DNA of 64,000 bases, taken from Pyrenopolyporus hunteri (Eukaryota; Ascomycota; Sordariomycetes; Xylariales; Hypoxylaceae). Both the position numbers and the translations under genes were made by a program. The stretch is from assembly GCA_902806595.1 (NCBI GenBank), contig CADCXC010000047.1:237575-301574 (forward strand), in the 5' to 3' direction. Positions 21,786 to 32,500 of the stretch are shown in pieces. The notes beneath the pieces are model-generated. The model was not told the origin of the DNA and did not search any database. It saw only the letters and a program-made list of their open reading frames with translations. Every line of letters begins with the position of its first letter. The stretch's first letter is position 1.

Positions 21786-22621
21786 AATATCGAATATCGC
21801 GTGTTTTAGTTTGAAAGGGAGTCCCTTTCTATTTGACCCCCTACCTGGTAGAGGGATATCTAAAATAGAACTACCGTAGCGGTCGTAAATTGGAAAATTT
21901 GAGAGATAGGGATATGTCTTAGTACTTCGGATAGGATAGTCACGTGCCACGTACTTTCCTTCTAGCTATAGGAGGTACCTCACCTACCTATGTGCATGTA
22001 CTGTACATGTAATTCATCGTACGGGTGTACATGTAGCTTTTGCCAGCCGTCTTGTCTTAAAGTTAAGCGTAGGTATATAATATTGTAGCCGTTATCTTAA
22101 GTAATACCCGCTATAATTCAGCGTGCATCGGCTAGGATTTAGTGGACATTTTGAAACTTTAGCTTTGGATGATGGCTCTGTTATTCGTTCGAAAATGCGC
22201 CAACCGATGCCGCACCGATGAAATAATGCAGCAGCTGGTGGCTTTTCTTTTTTCAGTACGGATAAAACTTTTAAAAGCCACATCCGTACCTTGCAAATGT
22301 GGGGATGTCCATGCATGTGTACCTATTGTATGTAGTGTACAGCACAATACTTAGTGACCTATGTACCTAGGTAGGTAGGTAAGCAAACTACCACCTTAAC
22401 CTTACCTACATGTACTACATGTAGTAGGCGTACCTACCTCAAATGTTTGAAGCTTTCCCTCACAGCTGAAGCTCCCGTCTCGCACTTATCCTTCGTCTCT
22501 TTCTCCTAACTCTTTCTCTAATTCTTTCATACTTGAGGCCACCATAATATTCTTCCCCAAGTAGCGGTCCACTCCAAGCTGAGGTCAAATTTGCCCGTTG
22601 CCGAATAATCCATTGACCAAC
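21786..22621. other. Intergenic region upstream of the SR-protein gene
   Basis: About 840 bp. It includes interleaved inverted repeats at 22238-22289 (separate entry), ACATGTAC-type palindromes at about 22000-22020 and 22405-22430, and a TAGG tract near 22365-22382. A pyrimidine-rich stretch (22445-22550) is a likely promoter/5' leader of the downstream gene. Confidence 0.55.
22238..22289. repeat. Interleaved inverted repeats (H-type pseudoknot arrangement)
   Basis: Arm a GTGGCTTTT (22238-22246) pairs with AAAAGCCAC (22273-22281). Arm b GTACGGAT (22256-22263) pairs with ATCCGTAC (22282-22289). The order is a-b-a'-b' with no gap between a' and b', which would allow coaxial stacking in RNA. 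No gene is assigned. Confidence 0.6.
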
Positions 22622-23702
22622 ATGGATGATCGATCACCCTCCCGAGACCGCTACGAGTCGCGCTCTCCAACCCCTAAATCGCGTTACTCCCGATCGCCTT
22701 CGCAGGTGAGACGACGTCGATCTCCTACAAGATCACCCTCTCCTGCTGCTCGTCGCAATGGGAGGCTTCGTAGTGACAGCAGGAGCCTCAGCCGTGAACG
22801 TGATGACCGGGGCAGGAGCGAGAGTCCGCTCAGAGGCAGCACCAAGGTCAGTCGCTCCATTTCCGCTAACTCGCTCTCATCGTCTCCTGAAGCGTGGCTG
22901 TATTCGCTCATTCCGCATACACCGGTCCTCTGCTATCGATTTAGCAACGCTGACTTTTCCCTTTCTTTTTATTAGATTGTCGTCGAGAAACTTACGAAGA
23001 CCATCAACGAGGACCACCTACACGAGATCTTCGGTCAATATGGTCCTATCAGAGATCTCGACATGCCCATGAATCGTCAGTGTACGTGGATTCCTTTGTC
23101 CTAACTTCACTTCACCCTTCCTATTACGCGTTCGGACGGTTAATATTTTTCTAGACAATACAAACCGTGGTACGGCCTATATCCTCTACGTACACGAAGC
23201 CGACGCCGAAGCCGCTATCGCCCATATGCACGAAGCTATCCTCGACGGTACCGTAATCAACGTTTCCATCGTTCTACCGCGACGTAAATTTTCACCTTCC
23301 CCTCCGACCGCGAGCCGTGGCGCGAACATAGATCCTCGACTTCCTGCGCCCGGCCCTAGAGGCGCTGCTAGGACTGGAAGTGGCTTGCCTGCGGGAGGTG
23401 GGAGGGGAGCCGGATTCGGCGGAGGAAGACAGCCGCGCTCGCCCCAGCGCTACGGCAGGGCTGGCCGTGATAATTTCGATACCTATCGACCGCGCTCGTA
23501 CTCAAGATCTCGATCTCCCCCGCCGCGTCGTAACCGCAGCCTTTCAGGTTCTTACGGATCTAGATCTAGGTCCCCCCCGAGACGACGTGGCGGAAGGAGA
23601 GAGAGCTACAACGATTACGACGATGACCGACGTCGCAGCCCTAGCTATGATAGCTTTCGAGGCCGTAGCCGCTCGCGCAGTCGTGGCAGAGGGTATCGTT
23701 AG
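22622..23702 (+). CDS. RNPS1-like SR protein (RRM plus RS domains)
   Basis: Three exons: 22622-22846, 22976-23081 and 23155-23702, with phases closing to 292 residues. The ATG at 22622 (MDDRSPSRDRYESRS) is the first Met codon in frame. Residues 1-75 are an SR/RS-rich region. An RRM follows: IVVEKLTKTINEDHLHEIF, FGQYGPIRDLDMPMN, NTNRGTAYILYV (RNP1-like) and VINVSIVLP. The C-terminal 130 residues are Gly/Arg/Ser-rich with many RS and SP dipeptides. The order RS-RRM-RS and the RRM wording match RNPS1, a nuclear splicing activator and exon-junction/ASAP complex component. Transformer-2-like SR proteins are the alternative. Intron 2 donor was placed after ...NRQ+T to restore QYNTNRG. Confidence 0.83.
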
Positions 23703-24638
23703 ACTACGCCCTGAGCCGCGCGGGGATTTTGCGGTTAACCTAATGAGTGTTTCAGCAGGGACGGGAATGAGGAATCCCAGATCATGGCAGGGGGAGGAGG
23801 AAACTTATCCGCGTGAGATCGGGGCTGTCGACCGTTTACTAATTGGGATGCGAATTCGCTAGTAGTACGTCGTCTATTTCGCCGAGCTTCTTCGAATCAG
23901 CTGCTTATGGTTCTTTTAGGCTACTAGATCGCGCACATTTTCTCGTCCAGCGTTTACGAGCATCGGACCCAATGTTGTTGCGCTCGCGTACCTTGCCTGG
24001 GTACTTACCTACCTATGTAGCTCGTCGGATAGCAGCACCCTCTATTGAGTTTAATGAGATTATCATTTCAGTCCAATGATTATTAATTAATCAGCCACCT
24101 CGATAATTATTGTATCGCGGCAAACGGCTCAGGTTCTCTTCCACTCATTCTCTGGTTCATTGGGTGGTGGTGCCTGAGTCGGACACGTACCTGTGATTCC
24201 TACCATCAAGATCCACGCTTCTAACAATGAGGAATTTGATTTAGTTCTGTGGCCTGGGCCCATCATTTCCGACTTAGCTTAGACCTACAAATCCCTTGAT
24301 TCTTGTGAGAGAGAGTGCGTGTGTGTTTTCGCCATTAGTTTCGTCGATCGGTAAGCCATTCAACCAGTTGCTGATTAATTCACGTCATTTGTCATCATCA
24401 CTATAACTCGAAAGTGTGTTAATTTCTTTGGCTTAGGTAGCCTTCGTATACTCCATCTTCTTGACTAAGTATACGTATAGCCAATATCTATAAAAGCCAG
24501 TTAGCCATGCACAGATACTTCTACCAATCGAACAACTCAGCTGGACTACCTACCTAGTTGTGAGCAGTTTGATCAAACGCGAGCTCAGCACCACAACCCT
24601 CGAATCCAAATACATACAACAAACGCTCACCGAACACA
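23703..24638. other. Intergenic region
   Basis: 3' end of the SR-protein gene and promoter of the cupin gene. There is an AT-rich patch at 24040-24120 and a TGTGAGAGAGAGTGCGTGTGTG tract at about 24303-24325. An ORF at 23380-23862 is an out-of-frame reading of the RS-rich exon. Confidence 0.55.
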
Positions 24639-25706
24639 ATGGCTCACTTACCCGCTCCTAGGCGTATCACGGCCTCGAACCTCCCCCTCGTGGAATCCGG
24701 CGCCCCCGAACTGCATTTGGAGCCTGCCGTAGAGGTTCTCGTCGATACCCTCGAACCCGAACCCATCCTGGGAGGTGCCTTGATGCGAGCTAGAGTTGCA
24801 TCCAGCAAGAAACTGCCAACTAGCAATGATGGGTAGTGGGTCTCGCTCCTTATTACCCTTTCTGAATCTTAATATATGGGATAGGAGTTGCCTCAACCCA
24901 TCATCCTACGAGGGGTCGTGGTATAAGTGAGCGTGTGTAGTAGTATGTGAGGGCTGACCAACGCTGAAGTGGCAATTTAGAACTCGACCAGGTCCCAGGG
25001 CTGGGAATCGTGCGTATGTATTCCCCTTCTTACCCGACTCCCCTGAATGCCTAGGAAATCTTCCCTTGTTCTTTCTTTCTTCTTTTTTCTCCCCCTCTAA
25101 GTTGTCTTTGAAATTGTCATCTCTGTCAGGCTTTGGACGCGGCGAACTCCACTTCTGACAATGTACCACAAATAGCAACTGCTGACCCGAGCTGTATATG
25201 TTATAGTCCCAGGCGGCCTCAACATGTACTACTTAGATATTGCCCCCAATACAGAGGGTGTAGTACACCGCACGACATCCACCGATTATCTGGTTGTGGT
25301 ACAGGGGACTTTAAGCCTCATAACTCCTTCTAAGCAATTCGATGTAATCAGCGGGCAAGGCCGCTACAGTGAGCTCGTTGAGACGCTATGCAAGCCTGGC
25401 GATGTTGTACTTCAGCGTGGAATAATGCATGCGTAAGTTTTCGCTGAAGAATACCCAAACCACCATTCAGCCCCCCTCGTCCCTCTACCACCTTCCTACC
25501 ACATTCTTTGGTACTTGGGATATACCTATGTACGAAGTCGGATTTGTTCTAACGAAGTACACAGCCTATCAAATCGTACCAACGAATGGGTTCGCGCCGT
25601 CGCCATGGTTGTGGCTTCGGAACCCAATCGTGTACCGACCGTGGGATCGGGTCACGGGAACCAGCTGAAGACTACTACCGTCTTAGATGATAAATGGCTT
25701 CAATAG
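24639..25706 (+). CDS. Cupin-domain protein (fungal cupin_2-like), exon structure uncertain
   Basis: Firm parts: exon 1 from 24639 to about 24832 (MAHLPAPRRITASNLPLVES ... ARVASSKKLPTSNDG); a cupin exon 25207-25432 (PGGLNMYYLDIAPNTEGVV, HRTTSTDYLVVVQGTLSL, KPGDVVLQRGIMHA); and a last exon 25565-25706 (LSNRTNEWVRAVAMV to stop), joined across a 132-bp intron. The 24833-25206 gap does not close simply. The obvious acceptor at 25129 runs into an in-frame TAG at 25173, and the good acceptor at 25206 (branch CTGAC) needs a different phase. A small middle exon near 24981-25009 would restore the frame; otherwise the gene is broken. The product is a small cytosolic beta-barrel protein of unknown activity. 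Only one His of the usual HxH metal motif is evident in the first cupin motif. Confidence 0.6.
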
Positions 25707-27079
25707 GCCAATCGGGTGGTCAGCGGCTAACAGATGAAACGGCACAGTCACGGTAGTCATGGCATTTTCTCACTCATCGCTGGTCATCTCGCGCGATGGT
25801 GTAACTGCGTGTTACTAGCCCGCGGACCTTTGTTAAGTTCTATGAGGCTCGAAGCGTGTAGGGCGACCAATCGCTAGAGCCATTACTTCGCCTAAACGAA
25901 TGTGAGCCGCACCTTTCTACCGTTTGTCTTACCGTTGACGATCTGCGATGGCCGCTTTTTATTTTTTTTTTATTTTGTTTTATTATTCTTTTTCCAGTTG
26001 GATGGATTATTTAGAAACAAGAAGGATAGCCTTATGTAAATGAATGGGGGGCAGTTAGCATACCCGCCACCCCTGGACACGATATTCGTTTTTTTACGCC
26101 TCAAAACAAATGAAGTACATACATCCTTAACCTAATGGCTAAACACTTCAACATTGATTTGTGTTTCTTACGAGTTCGCGTTGAGTCGCGTTGCACTCCA
26201 ATCGCCCGCCCATCCTGTGCGAAGTCGTGATGCTAATCTGATTTGGTTAACGCTCGAGACGCCTAATCCGTGTACAACTTTCGAATCTTGTCGGATTCGC
26301 ACCAACCAGTGTTTGTATATGTGTCTGCCTGGCTCCTTATCCCACACGCCGCCGATAGGAAATTGGTGGAGCTCGCGGCGCGCGGTAGCTCGAGTTAGTC
26401 CGTCAGGGACGAAATTACCACCTACCCAGTTTCCTATTAGGCCCGCCCCTGGAAGGGTGTCGTGATGACTTCAATTTTACTCATCCTATCGAAAGCGAGA
26501 CCGCCTACGCGGAGCCTATCCCCTAAGCTGCAGAGAATAGAGGCACAGATCCGACCTTCCGTCGCGAAATGAGTCACTTGGGAGTACGAAACTTACCGAG
26601 GGGAGAAACTAATCTCGACACTATGCCATACCAGTCTGCCACCTACCTACCTACCTACCTACCTACCTACCTACTTAACATGACGAAACGTGGTAGGGCT
26701 CTTTTTACCTCCCTAGGATTGGCCATGAGAGTGAGTTTCTTTCGGTATGATTGTGGAAATGGAGGGATCATGACGAATCCGTTGCGGTACGTGCCGACCC
26801 GTTCATCTACCATACATCCTTTTGCTTCCTTTTTGCCGTGCCCCTATTCCTTCTCCATCAGGAATATCATCTCTGTTGTTGCGTCAGTGAGAAAAATATA
26901 AATCAGTCGTCGAGAAGCAAGCCTAAGTGGAAACCTCTCTCTTGCTACTATCGCAGCAACCTACATCTTTCTCACATCCAGGAAGCTTGAGACAAAAGGC
27001 CCGCTCAGCAGTATTCACAGGGAGTGACTAACAAGATACCACCACCTCCCCGTATCGATTTCTCCTAGTCCGAGCTCTA
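25707..27079. other. 1.4-kb intergenic region
   Basis: No gene supported. It contains a T-rich stretch at 25955-25995 and an (ACCT)n microsatellite (26641-26674). ORFs at 26154-26465 and 26569-26901 have no recognisable features; the second runs through the microsatellite. Confidence 0.55.
26641..26674. repeat. (ACCT)n microsatellite
   Basis: Eight or more perfect ACCT units, the longest pure tetranucleotide run in the window. Confidence 0.93.
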
Positions 27080-28363
27080 ATGTCGACATCCCCTATAAGC
27101 AACGAAGGAAAGGGAGGAGAACTTGATCGCTTCAAGTCCGACTCAACAGCATGCTATAGGGAAGGCCTACCCAAAGGGTTATCATTTCCAAATCCGCCAC
27201 GTCCACCAACACCAGGACCGCCTCCCCGGCCACCCCCAATCCCTCCGCGTCCGCCCGTACCAACACCGCCACCTAGCCCAAATTCTTCAGCAGAGTCGGC
27301 GCGGCTTCATAACCTAGTGGCTAAGCAGCTCTCTATTATTGCCGTCCGACTCGTCAGTGTCTGGTTCGCCGTATGCGTGACGGTCTCGCTTCCTCATCCC
27401 CCTCGTCCACCCACTCCTCCAGGGCCTAGGTCAGTTGTTTGATAATCCTTTGCTTTTATACACTCCTCAGCCATGATCTACTATGAAACATGGCTTGTGG
27501 CGCTACATATTTCTACGAAGCCGTTTATATTCCTATCCCCGCTTGTTCGCCGAGAATCACTGAAAGCGTATGGATCATAGCTGACCCCTGAGTTGCGTTA
27601 GTAGACCAGGACCGATTGGTCCTCGTCCGGATGTACCCACACCACCGCCTAGCCCGCGCAGATCCGCAGAGGACTTCATTTATGGGACGAGCCAAAAAAG
27701 CTACGGTAATAACTCCGTAACGAGGGCCCTCGATGCGGCTCTGTCGAGCCGATTAGGCTACGAACGTCTGGCTTATGAAATACATGTCCTCTTCGCGGCT
27801 TGCGGGCTGACGGCACCGTCGTACGACTACCACAAGCATATAAACCTGGAAATCCAAAATGGCCAATACGAAGATAAGCTTACCGAAGATCCGGGTGATC
27901 GAGATGAAACGGGACTGCATATACTCGCGAATACGTACGCCTCAAAGAACGTCTCAGATCCACGTATGGCTCACCCCGGTTCCCACAGCCAGACCGAGTC
28001 AGCTTCTTCTTCAGGTCGATCGCTAGACGTCCTTACTAGGGCCCCCAGGAACGATCTGGGCCCATCCCAGCAGGTGTCATCAAAAATAAGGCAGCCAAAG
28101 GGGACACGCTTTGATTTGCTCGTCACCAACACACAGGACTCGTCGCTGACAGCCACGATACCCGCCATCTCGGGTATACGTCCTCGGCCGACGTCATCAA
28201 TATCGCCAATGTCAACAATGAAAAACAAGTCCCATCAATACCCGAACATAAAATGTACGCCCACGCTGTACGGGAGATCGTCCTCTCGGAACTCGCCGCA
28301 CGGGATAACGATCCCCCCATCGGTCCGCATAATCTAGGGTACTGTTCTCCTCGAGAACTCTGA
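27080..28363 (+). CDS. Unrecognised proline-rich protein with an internal duplication
   Basis: Proposed exons are 27080-27429, 27605-28014 and 28137-28363, with phases closing to 328 residues. Exon 2 has no ATG of its own and is only seen by splicing. The N-terminal half has two similar Pro-rich modules, PPRPPTPGPPPRPPP...VPTPPPSPNSSAE and PPRPPTPPGPRPG...VPTPPPSPRRSAE; the second is interrupted by intron 1. Between them is a hydrophobic stretch (LSIIAVRLVSVWFAVCVTVS), possibly a membrane segment or a retained intron. The C-terminal part (YERLAYEIHVLFAACG, VREIVLSELAARDNDPP) looks like ordinary globular sequence, but I do not know the family. The intron 1 acceptor is a TAGTAG tandem. Intron 2 is inferred because coding character moves to another frame at about 28137; a frameshift is the alternative. 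Confidence 0.5.
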
Positions 28364-29121
28364 TGCCCTTCAAATATCGAGCTCCATCCGCCGAATTTAC
28401 CGGCTTTTAAGCTCACGGGGCTAACCTGGACTGCCGCTTACCGGCCGAACCATTTTTCAATATACCTACCTATGCAATTGGTGTGTGTGTGCTGTAGTAC
28501 GACGCTGACGCGCAGGTCGCACGACGCACAACGCAGGGCACACTACCCTGGGCTCGTCTATTAGTATGAATTTTGGTTTGACACGTCTTCTTGCTTTATT
28601 AGATCTGATTTTACTATTTTTGTTTGTCCCGTCTCTTTTCTTTTATAGAACTTGGGGGCCCGTCGCCGGGCTGGCGTGTCAGATTTCCTTTTCCTATTCT
28701 TTACTTTCCACCCCCCCCTTCTCTCGCTCCTCTCCTTCCCTTTTTTACTTCTACAAGTTTACTTTGGAAAATGCAGGTTATCCATCAGTTGCTATAGAAT
28801 AAACCACCAGACCTACTAGACCGAGCGGCATGCTTCCTCGCGGAAGAAGCCCCCTTTTTTAGAGTGGGGACGGGTAAAAGAAAGATAGAGTAGTTGGAAG
28901 AATATGTTATTAGTGTTACTCGTGCACGATGGATCGTATTCCTCTTATTTCCCGTGCTTCTAGAGGCGGATTTCCATGGTCATTCGCGGCATTTCACCGT
29001 AGTCGCTCGCGCGGGCTGCATGCAGATTGACAGGGTACCGGGTCTCCAACTGGCGGTCGTCGGACGTATAGAGGGCAAGGTCAGAGACATACATGCCAAG
29101 GGGGGTGGATGAATGCATCGC
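28364..29121. other. Intergenic region
   Basis: T/C-rich DNA, notably 28600-28760. ORFs 28566-28802 and 28894-29112 are open, but I could not link them to any family or exon partner. Confidence 0.5.
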
Positions 29122-29544
29122 TCACTTCTTTTTCTTTTTCGCGTATTTATCTATGTAGGGCATCTGCTTCTTGTCCGCGTGGGGGCTGTCGATCTTTTTT
29201 AGCATGATGGTCACAATAGACCAATCGCTCTCTTCGTAGACATCATAATACACATACAGCTGGATCTGAATAAGATTTCCATATCTTCCTATAGGTTAAA
29301 GCCCCTACTTGACAATATGCATTCCTTCTCGTGCTATGTTCGATAGCTTTTACTAGAAGCAGCAACGGCCCGCACACGAGACCGAAAAAGAAACATAAGC
29401 ACCGCCTCCGATGCCCTTTCGGTTCTCAGAAAGTACCTTGCAAAAGGATTCTACTTCGGTTCGGACTTCGGTCCCGTTCCGAAAGGCTGCACCTTGGATA
29501 GGCTGGGAACCGTACCATGTAATCGCACTACATTTAGCCCTCAT
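29122..29544 (-). CDS. Possible small two-exon gene or gene remnant (83 residues)
   Basis: Exon 1 29544-29437 (ends EVESFCK) and exon 2 29265-29122 (IQLYVYYDVYEESDWSIV ... KKIDSPHADKKQ, ending in a Lys-rich tail) join in phase 0 through GTACTT...TTATTCAG. Exon 2 has the composition of genuine protein: aromatic and acidic residues, no low complexity and a clean stop. I do not recognise the family. It could be the 3' end of a longer or decayed gene whose upstream exons are lost. Confidence 0.3.
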
Positions 29545-32500
29545 TCAGCCCCGAGAGCAGCCATTCTACCTACCTAACTAATTAACCCTCCTTCGGTACT
29601 GCATACGTTACTTACATGTATCAGTTCATCATTGTGGACCTCGCCCTCGGGATCAAGATGGCTACGTAACTATTTATGTGAAACCCTGACGTACTACTCG
29701 AATACTATTTACAGTCTTCGAGGAAGCTCGACATGCTCCGTATCAATCGGATTGGACAGACTCCACATAATATCGGCATCTGTATACTGCGTATCATGAT
29801 AAATCTCCGGCCCCAGATCCAACTAACAGCCGTAGGCAGATTCGCGCACCCGGCCCCCACGCCCGCCCCCCTACCCTCTCTTCCAAAGCTTGACACGTGT
29901 AACCCTAGTCACCTTTTACTATCATGAGATAGGAAATATAGTATGTATCATCGTAGCATAGGGACCCTGCACATAGGGAACAGGCACATTTCGATTACGC
30001 TCGCGTTCCTATATCTACCTACCCTGGGTGGGTACCCAGGTAGCTGATCACTTAGGTAGGTAGGTAAGTTTGGTATCAGTATCAACACCCTACGACACAA
30101 ATTTACACCATGTGTATCGTGCACCTCATCTGTCGAGAACGTGCCAAAGCTATTGTCCTTTCCAGGACGATGCCAAGCTCCTAATGCAATCCGCGCCGCA
30201 TTCAATGTATTTTTGTAGATACTGTTGTTTCAAAAATCAATAGCCGGTATCTATCTATGTCTCTACGTAGCAACTATGGTGAATCTCACTAGCCTCTGAC
30301 CAAGCGGATGTCGGATCGAAGGGATTGCTTGAATGAGCAAGGCCACGCTTTGAATGTCCCAGTCGCACTTGTACAGTTTCGTCACTAAGGTTAAGTAGTT
30401 GACCGCTTTTAGCACATCACCAGCCAACTGGGAGAATATATGACCATAGTTTCGCTAATCTCCAGTAAACTCTCAATCTCTCAAGGTCATAAGCAGCGAA
30501 GAAACGGCTCCGGAAACAGAGTAGGAGTACCGTCGGCATATCATATGAATGTCGGGAGATAGGTATCTAGGTGATTAAAATAAAGGGCGGTACTCCGTAG
30601 ATGGCTTCGACCGTGTTTGTTCGTTATCTAAAGTCATAGTTCCGCGTGTCATCCATCTCATTTTACCTCGCGGCTTTAGAATTCCGCATCAGAGTATATC
30701 TACACGGCCTTCTTGTATAATAGCCCTACCATACTCCTATTTTAACCTTTTCGAAGTATGAACTTGAGCAGACCGGCCTCCATAATCTCCTCATAGTATG
30801 GGTCTGTTGTAGGACTCATATTGCTATTTAAGTAAGCGAATTAGAGCTACCGAGCCTTTTCCTTCGACGAGAATCGTACTACGCTTATACCCAGATACTC
30901 CTGCGTATAAGTCCATATACCTCGTCCAGTTCTAAATGGCAGGCGATAATGCGGCAAGGCTACCATATAACGAGGGAAACAAGTTCGTTGTTGTAGAAGC
31001 CCTCTAACTATTCAAGCCTTTTTCCGGGGCGGTATACCTTGCTTCACCGCTCTCTTGTTTCCCGTAGTTTCTAGTTATTATCGTGACGGAACGACACCTT
31101 AAACTCTACCTACTAGTACTCATCCTAAATATGGCACCTAGCTATCGCCACTGCGTAAACCATGTAGCCCCTATCGGTTCTATTGACTAATCCAAGCCTA
31201 TTGTTAGCCCGGATCTTGGCGCCATGGCGTAGCAGCTAATTCAACGACTATGAAGTAGGTAAAGAATCCTCTTTCAGGGCACCGGGGAGCTCAGTCAGGC
31301 CCCCTATTTACGTGATCTCCGCCCGGTCTTCGTATGTTGGCAAAATTCAGAATCCTTTACCCAATGATAAACCACACTTATTGTACTTTTAATATATGAT
31401 TGTTATAAAGAAGGATGATATTAGATAAATATCGCGACGAAGGCGACATAATGGTGAAGGAAATGAGTTTATTATGACGCGAAGTCAGGCGATCAAGCAA
31501 CTCGAAGACCTACATACCTATACAGGGTGGAGGTATACCTATATAAAGGGTGAGGATAAAAGGACACGTATCTAATAAACCTGCTACAATAGGTTTTAAT
31601 GAAGACGACTCCTACGTACCGACATGGTATTCGACACCATAAGGGCCAACCATGTATGTCTCAGAAGATACGTGATACTTTAGAACAAGGTAATTTTGGG
31701 AAAACGCGAGTCGTACTGGTTCGTACGGGGCCTCTACCCAGAGTCGAATTGCATGTGGGGGGCCTGTTTTAAATTCAGAGCATTGCGTGAAGTGCATGCT
31801 ATGCTTGTAAATTATTAGAACGCTTAGCACTTTGGTCTGTTGACGTCTTTTGTGGGCCGTTATTAGATGAATATATCGAAGTTTAGGTTACCCCTAAATG
31901 CTATAGAGCCTACGAGAGAAGAGTAGGATCAAAATACACTACGAAGCCCAACAATATATAGCATCTTGGGAGCATGCCTCAATGGTCTAACACCTACTAT
32001 TCAGCGACCACGAGCATTTAGTAACTCGTTCTGGGGAGAGATATTTAAATAAGACAACAAAAGATGCCTAGTAAGGATCTCGAGCCCTTCGTCCAAAGCA
32101 ACCCTCTAGGCGGTCTTACCCATTCCCTTGATTAATATCCGGCACATACCTGGAGGCGCCGTTGAGTCATACGAAGATAGCGTTAGTACCTCCCAAGAAT
32201 CTACTCTACCTAAATGTACCCCCTACCCATATGCGAGTGCTCAACGGGGCCCTCTATTTATAAATCATCCTACTTACGCACTGTTAACGGCCTCCCTAAA
32301 GAGCGGAACGAACTTAGGTTACTAATTCGAATTTATTCGGGTTACATGGGTCCTAATATCAGCACTCATTAGCAATCTCAGCCCGCTAAAGGACACCCGG
32401 TATCTATTTATGGTTCGAGACATTCATATACGAGTCCATCTAATCATTCCCCTGGGAACTTCGGCTTCTGATATAATTGTCATCTCGCACTTGGATGGAT

